A program made the translations under genes and the position numbers. From an uncultured Flavobacteriaceae bacterium (GTDB lineage: Bacteria; Bacteroidota; Bacteroidia; Flavobacteriales; Flavobacteriaceae), in NCBI GenBank assembly GCA_947494825.1, contig CANLWN010000008.1, positions 34,555 through 98,554 on the forward strand: a DNA stretch of 64,000 nt, written 5' to 3'. Shown one piece after another: positions 9,435-18,883 of the stretch (position 1 is the first letter of the stretch; each line of letters opens with the position of its first letter). Under the pieces are notes generated by a model. That model saw only the letters and a list, made by a program, of their open reading frames with translations, made no database searches and had not been told where the DNA came from.

Positions 9435-9770
9435 ATGAACTACAATAACAAACGATTCAGGCCTATCAGGAATACCAAAAATGCGGAAACCTCCGAAGAA
9501 ACCATTTTTTGTTATACCCAAGAGGGCAACATACTGACTTCAGCATATGAAGGGGGCGGAATTCTAAAGGGCCATCTTATCGGATTGGTGGATGAAGCGG
9601 GGACTATAGAAATGAGGTATCACCAGGTCAATAAGGATGGTGTGCTAATGACCGGTATCTGTACCTCCCGACCCCAAATTGCTCCCAACGGAAAAATTCG
9701 CTTACATGAAAGTTGGCAGTGGACCTCAGGAAATAATTCAAAGGGGAATTCCATTCTGGAAGAATTGTAA
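9435..9770 (+). CDS. Conserved hypothetical protein, small beta-rich
   Basis: A 111-residue soluble protein with no signal peptide. I recall similar flavobacterial proteins that databases label as n-acetylglutamate synthase, but no GNAT acetyl-CoA motif is visible, so that name should not be trusted. Features are EGGGILKGHLIGLVDEAG near the middle and a C-terminal LHESWQWTSG. It sits 11 bp before the thioesterase gene and may be co-transcribed with it. No function is assigned. Confidence 0.75.
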   Translation: MNYNNKRFRPIRNTKNAETSEETIFCYTQEGNILTSAYEGGGILKGHLIGLVDEAGTIEMRYHQVNKDGVLMTGICTSRPQIAPNGKIRLHESWQWTSGNNSKGNSILEEL

Positions 9771-9781
9771 ACAGGTGAAAA

Positions 9782-10330
9782 ATGGAAAAATATAAAACGG
9801 CCCGGGAGTCGCGGGTATCCATTACGGAACTGATGCTGCCCTCCCACTCCAATTTTAGCGGTAAGATCCATGGTGGCTATATTTTAAACCTGATGGATCA
9901 AATTGCTTTTGCTTGCGCGTCCAAACATTCGCAAAGCTATTGTGTAACGGCTTCGGTAAACAAGGTGGATTTTAGGAACCCGATAGAGGTGGGCGAGCTG
10001 GTAACGCTAAAAGCTTCCATCAACTATACGGGAAGGACCTCCATGGTTGTAGGCGTCCGCGTAGAATCGGAGAATATTACCTCAGGCAAGAAAAAACATT
10101 GTAACTCTTCCTATTTCACCATGGTTGCCAAAGATGCCGAGGGGAAAAGTATCCCTGTGCCTGGTCTGATCGTGGTAGACAAACAAGGGATTCGAAGATT
10201 CGCAAGGAGTATACAACGAAAGGAACAGGCATCCTCCAGAAGTACCCTTTTTGACGCTTCCAAATTTAAGATGGAGGCCCATTTGGAGTCTTTGGGCAAG
10301 GAAAATATCAAAATTAGGTTGAAGCCCTAA
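9782..10330 (+). CDS. Hotdog-fold acyl-CoA thioesterase
   Basis: A 182-residue YciA/ACOT-type thioesterase that hydrolyses acyl-CoAs. The hotdog domain spans about 10-125, with the family motif NFSGKIHGGYILNLMDQIAF, in which the Asp is the usual catalytic residue. A basic C-terminal tail of about 50 residues follows. The last 17 bp overlap the end of the convergent pgl gene. The physiological substrate is not evident. Confidence 0.88.
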   Translation: MEKYKTARESRVSITELMLPSHSNFSGKIHGGYILNLMDQIAFACASKHSQSYCVTASVNKVDFRNPIEVGELVTLKASINYTGRTSMVVGVRVESENITSGKKKHCNSSYFTMVAKDAEGKSIPVPGLIVVDKQGIRRFARSIQRKEQASSRSTLFDASKFKMEAHLESLGKENIKIRLKP

Positions 10331-11036
10331 TTCCTTGGGCAGCGTCTTGATCTAAGAACCACAACAAATTGCCAGATTCTGGGGAAACCAGAGCTGCAGG
10401 ATAGGCCTCAAAACCGGCTTCCCTATGCATTATTTCCCTGACCTTTTCCGATTTGCTGCTCCCCGTCACAAGAAAGGCCACATTTTTGGCATTGTTGATA
10501 ATCTTTCCACTTATGGTGATTCTTCGTTGTCCGGAATCGGGGTGCACAGCTACTTTACAATTTTCATCGGCATGCCACAGCCCGATCTCATGCGGAAAAA
10601 TGGATGCAGTATGTCCATCATCGCCCATGCCCAGGATGACCAAATCAAACTGGGGTATTCCATTCGCCTTGGGTAGCTCGGTGTCCAAAAGTGCACCATA
10701 GGCCTTGGCTTCTTCCTCAGGATCTCGCTCACCTTTGATGCGAAAAACCTGCGTGGAGGAAACCGCTACCTTGGACAACAAATGATCCATGGTCATTTTG
10801 TAGTTGCTCTCCACATGATCTGGGGGCACACAACGTTCGTCTCCCCAATAGAAACGGACTTTGGTCCAATCGATTACGGTTCCAAACTGCTCGGCCATGA
10901 AATCAAAAACCACTTTTGGGGTACTCCCCCCTGACAGGGCCACATGTACTACGGCCGAGTCCTGTGCCAGCGATGCAAAATAACGTACAAAATGTTCGGC
11001 TACTTCCTGCTTATCGGTATAAATTCGTTTTTCCAT
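10314..11036 (-). CDS. pgl: 6-phosphogluconolactonase
   Basis: Hydrolyses 6-phosphogluconolactone in the oxidative pentose phosphate pathway. The 240-residue protein has the NagB/RpiA-like fold, with the phosphate-binding SGGSTP at 35-40 and the WGDERCVPPDHVESNY signature near 65-80. It lies 49 bp downstream of zwf on the same strand, so the two form an operon whose products act in sequence. Confidence 0.95.
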   Translation of the reverse strand: MEKRIYTDKQEVAEHFVRYFASLAQDSAVVHVALSGGSTPKVVFDFMAEQFGTVIDWTKVRFYWGDERCVPPDHVESNYKMTMDHLLSKVAVSSTQVFRIKGERDPEEEAKAYGALLDTELPKANGIPQFDLVILGMGDDGHTASIFPHEIGLWHADENCKVAVHPDSGQRRITISGKIINNAKNVAFLVTGSSKSEKVREIMHREAGFEAYPAALVSPESGNLLWFLDQDAAQGIRAST

Positions 11037-11085
11037 GTTTTAATTATTGGTTGATGGTGTTGGGAACTTCATTGCCATTCCGTAT

Positions 11086-12636
11086 CTAGCAAATAACACA
11101 GAAACCGGGATCGTCCGAAAGGTTTTCGCCAGGATTTCGCCACATGTAGAGGCCGTCAATCAGCTCATCGGCATTGGTTGGTCCCCAAACTCCGGCAGAA
11201 TACCCGTACACTTTTACATCCTTTCCATTTTCCCAATAGTTTAAGATCGGGTCCACAAACTCCCACGCGGCCTCAACCTCATCCGCCCGAGCATACAAAG
11301 TAGCATCGCCTTGCATAGCATCCAGCAAAAGGCGCTCATAGGCTTCCATAACATGGGTCTCTACCAAGCTGGAATAGTAAAAATCCAAATTGGCGCGTTC
11401 TACTTTAAAGCCCTGACCAGGAACCTTGACCCCAAACTTCATCAAAATACCCTCATCGGGCTGAATACGGATGATGAGTTTGTTATCCTTATTGTTGGCA
11501 CTGGAATCCTGAAAAATATGGTGATGGGGCGATTTAAAATGAATAACCACCTCGGTGACCTTCGTCGGCATCTTCTTGGCCGTACGCACATAAAAAGGTA
11601 CGTCCTTCCACCGCCAGTTATCCACAAAAAATTTAATGGCCGCATAGGTTTCTGTGGTAGACTCGGGGTCCACACCGTCCTCTTCCCTATATCCCTTCAC
11701 TTTTTCACCATTAACCACGGAAGACACATATTGCGCCCTTATCGTGTTTTTAAAGAGGGTCTTCTCATCGTTCATGATGCGAAGCGACTTCAGGGCCTTG
11801 ACCTTCTCATTACGGATTTCCTCCGCACCATCGGCAATAGGGGGTTCCATAACCACCAGGGACACGATCTGCAACAAATGATTTTGGAACATATCCCGCA
11901 ATGCCCCCGATTTATCATAGTAGCCGCCCCGTTTTTCAACACCCACACTTTCGGCATTGGTAATTTCCACATGCCTTATAAAATTTCGGTTCCACAAGGG
12001 TTCAAAAATACTGTTGGCAAAGCGCGTCACCAGAAGGTTCTGTACCGTTTCCTTGCCCAAATAGTGATCTATTCTATAAATCTGCGATTCGTTGAAGTAT
12101 TGTTGCAACCCTTGGTTCAGCTTTCTGGCCGTTTCCAAACTATAGCCAAAGGGCTTTTCAACAATCAAGCGTTTCCATCCCTGCGATTCGTCAGAAAGGC
12201 CCTGATCAAAGAGGTTCTTGGCGATTACCTCGTAAATCCCGGGCGGGGTGGACAAGTAGAAGATAAAGTTGTTTCCCGTGCGGTATTTGGTATTTAGATC
12301 GGATATCCGCTTATGGAGTCGATCATAACTTATGTCGTAATCCCTCCCCAGATCCTCATAAAAGAGCTTATCGGAAAACGCTTTTATGAAATCCTCGGCC
12401 TCTCCATCCATTTTTTCTTTCAGATAGGTACTTTCCAACACCACTTTTTTTCGAAACTCCTTGTCTGTGAGGTCACTGCGGCTAACACCCAAGACCACAA
12501 AATTTTCTGGGAGGTGTTTTCCTTTGTATAAATTGAAGAGGGCTGGTATTAATTTTCTGGCGGTAAGGTCTCCGGATGCACCAAAAATAACGAGCATCTG
12601 ATGGGCTGTCTTATTCATTTGCGATGGATGGTTCAA
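11086..12636 (-). CDS. zwf: Glucose-6-phosphate 1-dehydrogenase
   Basis: First enzyme of the oxidative pentose phosphate pathway. Its 516 residues contain the NADP-binding GASGDLT (19-25), EKPFG (160-164) and the active-site signature RIDHYLGKE (188-196). A second ATG at 12618 (MNKTAHQ) is an equally possible start. It leads an operon with pgl and is divergent from gnd, with 185 bp between them that must hold both promoters. Confidence 0.96.
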   Translation of the reverse strand: MNHPSQMNKTAHQMLVIFGASGDLTARKLIPALFNLYKGKHLPENFVVLGVSRSDLTDKEFRKKVVLESTYLKEKMDGEAEDFIKAFSDKLFYEDLGRDYDISYDRLHKRISDLNTKYRTGNNFIFYLSTPPGIYEVIAKNLFDQGLSDESQGWKRLIVEKPFGYSLETARKLNQGLQQYFNESQIYRIDHYLGKETVQNLLVTRFANSIFEPLWNRNFIRHVEITNAESVGVEKRGGYYDKSGALRDMFQNHLLQIVSLVVMEPPIADGAEEIRNEKVKALKSLRIMNDEKTLFKNTIRAQYVSSVVNGEKVKGYREEDGVDPESTTETYAAIKFFVDNWRWKDVPFYVRTAKKMPTKVTEVVIHFKSPHHHIFQDSSANNKDNKLIIRIQPDEGILMKFGVKVPGQGFKVERANLDFYYSSLVETHVMEAYERLLLDAMQGDATLYARADEVEAAWEFVDPILNYWENGKDVKVYGYSAGVWGPTNADELIDGLYMWRNPGENLSDDPGFCVIC

Positions 12637-12821
12637 TGGTTTGTATCATAATCAAAGGTTCCACGTATAAGCAGGAGTTTACAAAACAATAATGTTAAAA
12701 GTCGATATTTTAAATTATTTTTGATTTTTGGCTTTACGAAGATAAAGCATATTACGAAATACTTTTTACAAGCAGCATACATAAGCCTTAAAAAGTGGTT
12801 GAGCAATCTTAAACCAAACTG

Positions 12822-14234
12822 ATGGAGCACAATACATATGATTTTGGACTGGTAGGCCTTGGGGTCATGGGGCGCAATTTTATTTTGAACGTTGCGGACA
12901 ACAATTTTAAGGCTTTCGGGTACGATTTGGACGCAGAAAAGGTAAATGCCCTGCGTGAAGAAGGTGGGAACACCAAAAAAGTAGATGCGTCCACAGATAT
13001 CGAGACCTTTGTGAACGCCTTGTCCCAGCCTAGAAAAATTATGTTGTTGGTGCCCGCGGGAAAGATTGTCGATGCCGTAATAGACAGTTTGCTGCCCCAC
13101 CTGGACAAGGATGACATTATCATAGATGGGGGCAATTCCTTCTTTACCGACACCGACAGACGGGAAGCCTATCTGCAGGAGAAAGGTATTCATTTTTTTG
13201 GCGCCGGGGTATCCGGAGGCGCCAAAGGGGCCAGAAAGGGTCCAAGTATTATGCCCGGGGGATCTAAACCCGGTTATAAAGAGGTACAGCCCATTTTTGA
13301 GGCCGTCGCCGCCAAGTTCAACGGGGAACCCTGCGTGGCCTACCTAGGACCTAAATCGGCGGGCAACTACGTAAAAATGGTCCACAACGGTATTGAATAT
13401 GGATTGATGCAGCTAACCTCAGAAATATACGACCTGCTGAAAAAGGCGGGGGATTTCAACAACGATCAGCTGCATGAAACCTACAAGAAATGGAACCAAG
13501 GCAGGCTGCAGTCCTTTTTGGTGGAGATTACCGCCCAGATATTCCAGCAGGAGGATGATCAGGGAAACGGACGCCTGGTCGATAAGATTTTGGACCGCGC
13601 TAAGCAGAAAGGTACTGGGAAGTGGACCTCCCAAAACGCTATGGACCTCGGAATTCCCGTACCTTCCATAGACGTGGCCGTGAGCATGCGGGAGCTATCC
13701 GCATTAAAGGAAGAACGCCTTAGGGCAGATGCCCTGTACGGCAGACCTGTGGTTGAAACCATAGCGCAAAACAAACTGTCCGCCTTGGCCGAAGAAGCCT
13801 TGTACTTTTCCTTTATCATTACCTATGCGCAAGGTCTGCACCAATTGGCAGACGCCTCCAAGGAGTACGGTTATGACCTGGACCTGGCCACTATAGCCAA
13901 GATATGGAGGGCAGGCTGTATCATACGGGCTGCGCTCTTGGAAGATATTACCAAGGCCTATAAAGAGGATAGGGAACTGCCCAATTTATTGCTTTCCCCT
14001 TCCTTTGTGGACAAAGTGTCCTCCACCGTGGATGCAGCTCGTGAACTGGTTTCCCATGCCGCCAAAAATGGTATCCCCCTACCAGGGCTTTCCAATTCCC
14101 TGACCTACTTTGATGCCTATACCTCGGGGAGACTCCCTTTGAACCTCATACAGGCCCAACGCGACCACTTTGGATCACATACCTACGAACGGGTAGATGT
14201 GGAGGGTATTTTCCATACCGAGTGGGGCGAATAG
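12822..14234 (+). CDS. gnd: 6-phosphogluconate dehydrogenase, decarboxylating
   Basis: Third step of the oxidative pentose phosphate pathway, making ribulose-5-phosphate, CO2 and NADPH. The length of 470 residues is typical. The Rossmann motif GLGVMG is at 12-17, and the active-site segment VKMVHNGIE is at 184-192 with catalytic Lys185. Together with divergent zwf-pgl it completes the branch within 4 kb. Confidence 0.97.
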   Translation: MEHNTYDFGLVGLGVMGRNFILNVADNNFKAFGYDLDAEKVNALREEGGNTKKVDASTDIETFVNALSQPRKIMLLVPAGKIVDAVIDSLLPHLDKDDIIIDGGNSFFTDTDRREAYLQEKGIHFFGAGVSGGAKGARKGPSIMPGGSKPGYKEVQPIFEAVAAKFNGEPCVAYLGPKSAGNYVKMVHNGIEYGLMQLTSEIYDLLKKAGDFNNDQLHETYKKWNQGRLQSFLVEITAQIFQQEDDQGNGRLVDKILDRAKQKGTGKWTSQNAMDLGIPVPSIDVAVSMRELSALKEERLRADALYGRPVVETIAQNKLSALAEEALYFSFIITYAQGLHQLADASKEYGYDLDLATIAKIWRAGCIIRAALLEDITKAYKEDRELPNLLLSPSFVDKVSSTVDAARELVSHAAKNGIPLPGLSNSLTYFDAYTSGRLPLNLIQAQRDHFGSHTYERVDVEGIFHTEWGE

Positions 14235-14292
14235 GTTGATGTCCGGAAGGCTTGGGACGGAATTAGGGCCAGTGGCATTCTTTGGGTATAGC

Positions 14293-14970
14293 TTAGTATT
14301 CCCTTAGTCCTAGCATAACCTTTTGGACCAAGCAATCACATTTGGTAGACCCAAATTCAAAGACCTCTGTGGTGATGGAGGATTCGTACAGCGCATCCTT
14401 GATCATCTTTTTAGCCCGGTGTAGACGGACCTTGACATTGGCATGGGTAAGGCTCAGGCAGTCCCCAATCTCGGCAATGGACATCCCTTCAATCTCCCTC
14501 AAAATATAAACTACCCTATACTTAGATTCTAGTTTTGCTATGGTTTTCTCTAACATTTGTTTCGCCTCTTGTTGAATAATTCTTTTTTCGGGATCGAGTT
14601 GCGAAGCCTCTGGAATTTCCAGGACCATGGCATCCCCAGCCTTGCGATTAAGTTGCGCGTACTTGCCCTTGTAACGTATTTTGGCCAAAGCCTCGTTAAT
14701 GGCAATTCGGATCAACCAGGTAGAAAAACTTGCATTGAACTTAAATTGATATAGCTTCTCGTAGGCTTTTAAATAGCTGTCCTGCATAACATCGGCAATA
14801 TCTTCCCCATCCTTTAGATACCCTATGACCACCCGATAAAGCTTTTGATTATAACGCCGCATCAATAGCTCGTACAGTTCTTTTTCACCTGCCAGTATTC
14901 TTTTAATGGCATCTTCATCCGAAATGGTACTGCTACCAAAATCTTGTACACGTATGGCCTTCATGAGCAT
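14293..14970 (-). CDS. ECF-type RNA polymerase sigma factor
   Basis: A 225-residue sigma factor with region 2 at about 30-100 (YNQKLYRVVIGYLKDGEDIADVMQDSYLKAYEKL) and region 4 at about 140-195 (IAEIGDCLSLTHANVKVRLHRA). The C-terminus carries a KCDCL cysteine motif that may be an integral sensor. No anti-sigma gene is adjacent. The divergent DoxX-like gene 105 bp away is a candidate target. Confidence 0.9.
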   Translation of the reverse strand: MLMKAIRVQDFGSSTISDEDAIKRILAGEKELYELLMRRYNQKLYRVVIGYLKDGEDIADVMQDSYLKAYEKLYQFKFNASFSTWLIRIAINEALAKIRYKGKYAQLNRKAGDAMVLEIPEASQLDPEKRIIQQEAKQMLEKTIAKLESKYRVVYILREIEGMSIAEIGDCLSLTHANVKVRLHRAKKMIKDALYESSITTEVFEFGSTKCDCLVQKVMLGLREY

Positions 14971-15075
14971 TGGTTTTAGTCTTTGGATGCAAATGCGCCA
15001 AAAAAGTTACAAAACTTTGTAACCTTTTTGCACTTCCGCTATCAAAAGCTGTAGAAACTAAAAACAAATAGGACT

Positions 15076-15459
15076 ATGGATTCAAACAAAAACCTTGTTA
15101 TCAACGTATTAAAATACACCTTCGGACTTGTGCCGATCGTAGCCGGACTGGACAAATTTACAAACATTCTGACCGATTGGTCCCAATATGCCGCTTCAGG
15201 AATTGCGGGTGCACTTCCATTTGAATCGGGAACATTGATGGGAATCGTAGGGGTCATAGAAATCGTTGCGGGTGTCCTGGTGCTGGTCAAGACGAAGACT
15301 GGATCTATTATTGTCGCCCTGTGGTTGGTCTTGATCGCTTTGGTCCTTATCACAAGCGGTAACTATCTGGATGTTGCTGTCCGGGACATTGTCATGGCCA
15401 TTGCGGCATTCTCGCTGTTTAAACTGGTAAGTCCGGAAGTTGTTCGCGCCAATAACTAA
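15076..15459 (+). CDS. DoxX-like small membrane protein
   Basis: A 127-residue protein with four hydrophobic helices at about 12-30, 52-72, 76-96 and 100-118, arranged as in the DoxX/DoxD-like family. A short charged C-terminus (SPEVVRANN) follows. It is divergent from the ECF sigma gene, and no biochemical function can be read from it. A MITE-like repeat starts 10 bp after its stop. Confidence 0.75.
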   Translation: MDSNKNLVINVLKYTFGLVPIVAGLDKFTNILTDWSQYAASGIAGALPFESGTLMGIVGVIEIVAGVLVLVKTKTGSIIVALWLVLIALVLITSGNYLDVAVRDIVMAIAAFSLFKLVSPEVVRANN

Positions 15460-15468
15460 ATGAAGATG

Positions 15469-15612
15469 AAAGCGGTCTGAAACATTTCCAATAGGGCAAT
15501 TGTGAGATGGGGTTTGTTCATCAAATCGGAATACTAAAAGAGATGGTATAAAAGGCCATTGAACGTCCGTTCGAGCGCCTGCCTGAGGCACAGCGCTCGA
15601 TAAGACCGCTTT
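15469..15612. repeat. MITE-like inverted-repeat element, copy 1
   Basis: Perfect 10-bp inverted ends, aaagcggtct (15469-15478) and agaccgcttt (15603-15612), enclose a palindromic core at 15571-15600: TCGAGCGC, an inner tgcctgaggca hairpin, then GCGCTCGA. The segment gtccgttcgagcgc recurs at 32.3 kb. It lies between convergent genes, its right end touches the carB stop, and it may also act as a terminator. Confidence 0.7.
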
Positions 15613-18464
15613 TATTTACTCAGGTACATCTTACGCCTGGTATACAGATTGTAGAATTCATCATCCTTTAAGTTATCTATAAAAAGGATACTCTCCCCGG
15701 TACTCTTCATCTCAGGACCCAAATTTTTATTTACGTTTGGAAATTTGTTGAAGGAGAAGACCGGTTGTTTAATGGCATACCCTTCCAATTCTGGCTTAAA
15801 GTCAAAATCCTTCACCTTTTTTTCGCCCAGCATTACCTTAGTGGCATAATTTACATAGGGTTCATTGTAGGCCTTTGCAATAAAGGGAACGGTCCGCGAA
15901 GCCCTGGGATTGGCCTCAATGATGTATACCATATCGTCCTTAATGGCAAATTGTATGTTGATCAGACCAACCGTCCTTAACGCCAACGCAATCTTTTTGG
16001 TGTGGTCCTTGATCTGCTGCATCACGAATTCTCCCAGGTTAAATGGCGGCAAGGTTGCATTGGAATCCCCGGAATGGATACCGCAAGGTTCTATGTGCTC
16101 CATAATACCAATGATGTAAATTTCCTCTCCGTCGCAAATAGCATCGGCCTCGGCTTCAATGGCACCATCGAGATAATGGTCCAGGAGTAGTTTGTTATTG
16201 GGTATTTTACGCAGCAGATCAACCACGTGTTCTTCCAGTTCTTCCTTGTTGATTACAATTTTCATGCCCTGCCCACCCAAAACGTAGGAAGGTCGTACCA
16301 AAAGGGGGAAATGTAGTTCATCGGCCAGCTGCAAGGCCTCATCGGCCGTTTCAGCCACACCAAATTGGGGATAGGGAATATTGTTCTCCTTTAATAATTT
16401 GGAGAAGCTACCACGGTCTTCGGCAAGATCCAAGGATTTAAAGCTGGTCCCAATGATCTTTATTCCGTATTTGTCCAGTTTTTCGGCAAGTTTCAAAGCG
16501 GTTTGTCCGCCCAGTTGCACAATGACCCCTTCCGGTTTTTCGTGGCGGATAATATCATAGATATGTTCCCAGAAAACCGGCTCAAAATAGAGTTTATCCG
16601 CAGTATCAAAATCTGTAGAGACCGTTTCGGGATTGCAATTGATCATGATGGTCTCATAACCACATTCCGAAGCGGCCAGTACCCCATGTACACAGCAATA
16701 ATCGAACTCGATTCCCTGCCCAATCCGGTTGGGTCCTGAACCCAGCACAACGATTTTTTTTCTGTCGGTAACCACACTGTCATTGGTTACGTAACGTACC
16801 CCATCGGCCGTTTCCACTTCCGCTTCAAAAGTAGAGTAATAATAGGGCGTCATGGCCTTGAATTCCGCCGCACAGGTGTCTACCAATTTATAAACCCTGT
16901 TAATGCCGAGCGCAGATCGTTTTTTGTGTACCTCACTCTCATAACAGGACAGCATATGGGCAATCTGACGATCTGCAAAGCCTTTTTGCTTTGCTTCCAA
17001 TAATAGTTCCTTGGGTAAGGTTTCAATGTTGTAACCAGAAATTTCTTTTTCCAAAAAGTGTAGTTCCTCGTACTGTTTCAGGAACCACATATCTATTTTG
17101 GTGATGTCATGGATCCGTCCCAGTGGAATGCCCAATTGAATGGCGTCATAAATCACAAAGACCCTGTCCCAACCAGGTATGGTGAGCTTTTTAATGATCT
17201 TATCATAATCGGTATATCCCTTGCCATCCGCACCTAAACCGTTCCGTTTGATTTCAAGGGATTGCGTGGCCTTGTGCAGCGCTTCCTGAAAGGAGCGTCC
17301 AATGCCCATCACCTCTCCCACCGATTTCATTTGCAAGCCCAAGGTCCGGTCAGATCCCTCAAACTTATCAAAATTCCACCGCGGGATTTTAACAATCACA
17401 TAATCCAAGGTAGGCTCAAAGAGTGCAGAGGTAGACTTTGTTATCTGATTTTCGAGCTCGTCCAAGTGATATCCAATGGCCAATTTGGTCGCAATTTTGG
17501 CAATGGGGTATCCTGTAGCTTTTGATGCCAAAGCTGAAGAACGGCTAACCCTAGGATTTATTTCTATGGCAATGATATCTTCTTTTTCATCCGGACTAAC
17601 GGCGAACTGTACATTACAGCCCCCGGCGAAATCACCAATGCTCCGCATCATCTTTATGGCCATGTCCCGCATTCTTTGGAAGGTAGTATCCGACAAGGTC
17701 ATTGCCGGCGCAACCGTGATGGAGTCACCGGTGTGGATCCCCATAGGGTCCATATTCTCAATCGTACAGATGATGACTACATTGTCATTTTTATCGCGCA
17801 GCAACTCCAGTTCATATTCCTTCCAGCCCATAAGCGCCTTGTCTATCATCACCTCATGGATCGGGGAAATTTCCAGCCCACGACTAAGGAGCTCATCAAA
17901 ATCCTCGGGTCTGTAGACGATGGAGGCTCCTGCACCACCTAAGGTATAGGAGGCCCGTATCACCAGGGGAAAACCAAACTCCTGGGCGATTTCCTTCCCC
18001 TGAAGAAAAGAGGTCGCCGTGGCCTGCGGTGCCATCCCAATGCCAATTTTTAACATGAGCTCACGGAACTTCTCCCGGTCTTCCGTAATATTGATCGCAT
18101 TGATATCTACCCCTATGATCTCAATATCAAAGTCCTCCCAAATTCCTTTTTCATCGGCTTCGATACATAAATTCAGCGCAGTCTGTCCTCCCATGGTGGG
18201 CAATACCGCATCAATATTCGGATGATCTTTTAAAATCTGAATGATCGACTTGGTGGTCAATGGTTTTAGATACACATGATCGGCCATGGAGGGATCGGTC
18301 ATAATCGTAGCGGGATTGCTGTTGATAAGAACGGTTTCAATACCATCTTCGCGCAACGAACGCAGGGATTGTGATCCAGAATAGTCGAACTCACAGGCCT
18401 GTCCAATGATGATCGGGCCCGAACCAATGATCAAAATAGATTTCAGATCTTTTCTTTTAGGCAT
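15612..18464 (-). CDS. carB: Carbamoyl-phosphate synthase large subunit
   Basis: Makes carbamoyl phosphate for pyrimidine and arginine synthesis with the glutaminase subunit CarA, which is not in this window. It has two homologous ATP-grasp halves, the first starting at MPKRKDLKSILIIGSGPI and the second near VLGSGPNRIGQGIEFDYCC (about 575). At 950 residues it is about 120 shorter than the enterobacterial enzyme: it ends soon after the second ATP-grasp unit and lacks the C-terminal MGS-like allosteric domain. This short form is what I expect in Flavobacteriia. It lies downstream of rpmH, separated by a terminator. Confidence 0.96.
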   Translation of the reverse strand: MPKRKDLKSILIIGSGPIIIGQACEFDYSGSQSLRSLREDGIETVLINSNPATIMTDPSMADHVYLKPLTTKSIIQILKDHPNIDAVLPTMGGQTALNLCIEADEKGIWEDFDIEIIGVDINAINITEDREKFRELMLKIGIGMAPQATATSFLQGKEIAQEFGFPLVIRASYTLGGAGASIVYRPEDFDELLSRGLEISPIHEVMIDKALMGWKEYELELLRDKNDNVVIICTIENMDPMGIHTGDSITVAPAMTLSDTTFQRMRDMAIKMMRSIGDFAGGCNVQFAVSPDEKEDIIAIEINPRVSRSSALASKATGYPIAKIATKLAIGYHLDELENQITKSTSALFEPTLDYVIVKIPRWNFDKFEGSDRTLGLQMKSVGEVMGIGRSFQEALHKATQSLEIKRNGLGADGKGYTDYDKIIKKLTIPGWDRVFVIYDAIQLGIPLGRIHDITKIDMWFLKQYEELHFLEKEISGYNIETLPKELLLEAKQKGFADRQIAHMLSCYESEVHKKRSALGINRVYKLVDTCAAEFKAMTPYYYSTFEAEVETADGVRYVTNDSVVTDRKKIVVLGSGPNRIGQGIEFDYCCVHGVLAASECGYETIMINCNPETVSTDFDTADKLYFEPVFWEHIYDIIRHEKPEGVIVQLGGQTALKLAEKLDKYGIKIIGTSFKSLDLAEDRGSFSKLLKENNIPYPQFGVAETADEALQLADELHFPLLVRPSYVLGGQGMKIVINKEELEEHVVDLLRKIPNNKLLLDHYLDGAIEAEADAICDGEEIYIIGIMEHIEPCGIHSGDSNATLPPFNLGEFVMQQIKDHTKKIALALRTVGLINIQFAIKDDMVYIIEANPRASRTVPFIAKAYNEPYVNYATKVMLGEKKVKDFDFKPELEGYAIKQPVFSFNKFPNVNKNLGPEMKSTGESILFIDNLKDDEFYNLYTRRKMYLSK

Positions 18465-18496
18465 AGGGTATTTTTTTATTTTTAATGGAATAGGAC

Positions 18497-18531
18497 AAAA
18501 AAAAGGTGTTACTTTCAGAAAAGTAACACCT
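18497..18531 (-). terminator. Intrinsic terminator after rpmH
   Basis: On the minus strand a perfect 10-bp stem (18505-18514 with 18521-18530, loop of six) is followed by eight T residues. It separates rpmH from carB. Confidence 0.9.
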
Positions 18532-18554
18532 AATTATTTTAAAAAGTTCTGTCA

Positions 18555-18713
18555 TTATTTTTTATGTCTCAGCTCAGAGGATACGGATAATTTTTTTCTT
18601 CCTTTAGCTCTTCTTCTGGCAAGAACCTTTCTACCACTCACTGAAGCCATACGCTCCCTGAAACCATGTTTATTCTTTCTTTTCCGCTTAGATGGTTGAT
18701 ATGTTCTTTTCAT
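18555..18713 (-). CDS. rpmH: 50S ribosomal protein L34
   Basis: A 52-residue, very basic protein starting [18 protein letters not shown] and continuing with [20 protein letters not shown], the universal L34 sequence. The ATG is at 18713 and the TAA at 18555-18557. It has its own terminator. Here it sits upstream of carB rather than beside dnaA/rnpA, its usual place in many other bacteria. Confidence 0.97.
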   Translation of the reverse strand: MKRTYQPSKRKRKNKHGFRERMASVSGRKVLARRRAKGRKKLSVSSELRHKK

Positions 18714-18846
18714 CCCAGAGTATTTTAACTATACAATAACTATTTCGTAGCAGTATGCTTCGACCTTTGCAAAATCTGGGCGCAAATATACGAAGAGTTT
18801 TTGCTTTGCCAAACCGAAATATGAAAATGTTTCGAATTGTTTTTAG

Positions 18847-18854
18847 TACTTTTG
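18847..18854 (+). promoter_or_regulatory. -7 box for the secreted protein gene at 18884
   Basis: TACTTTTG matches TAnnTTTG and lies 30 bp before the ATG at 18884. It supports that start over an earlier in-frame ATG at 18755. Confidence 0.55.
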
Positions 18855-18883
18855 CCGCAACGGAATTAGAATCCCTTCCCAGC

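Noticed and set aside
9435..9770. Annotation as N-acetylglutamate synthase
   Set aside because: The 111-residue sequence lacks an acetyl-CoA binding motif; the name appears to be carried over by database transfer.
11311..12297. Long open frame of 328 codons on the plus strand inside zwf
   Set aside because: It is antisense to a well-conserved gene, and its translation has no recognisable domain.
18755..18883. N-terminal extension of the secreted protein gene from an ATG at 18755
   Set aside because: The extension covers a promoter-like box and has no signal; the ATG at 18884 starts a normal signal peptide.
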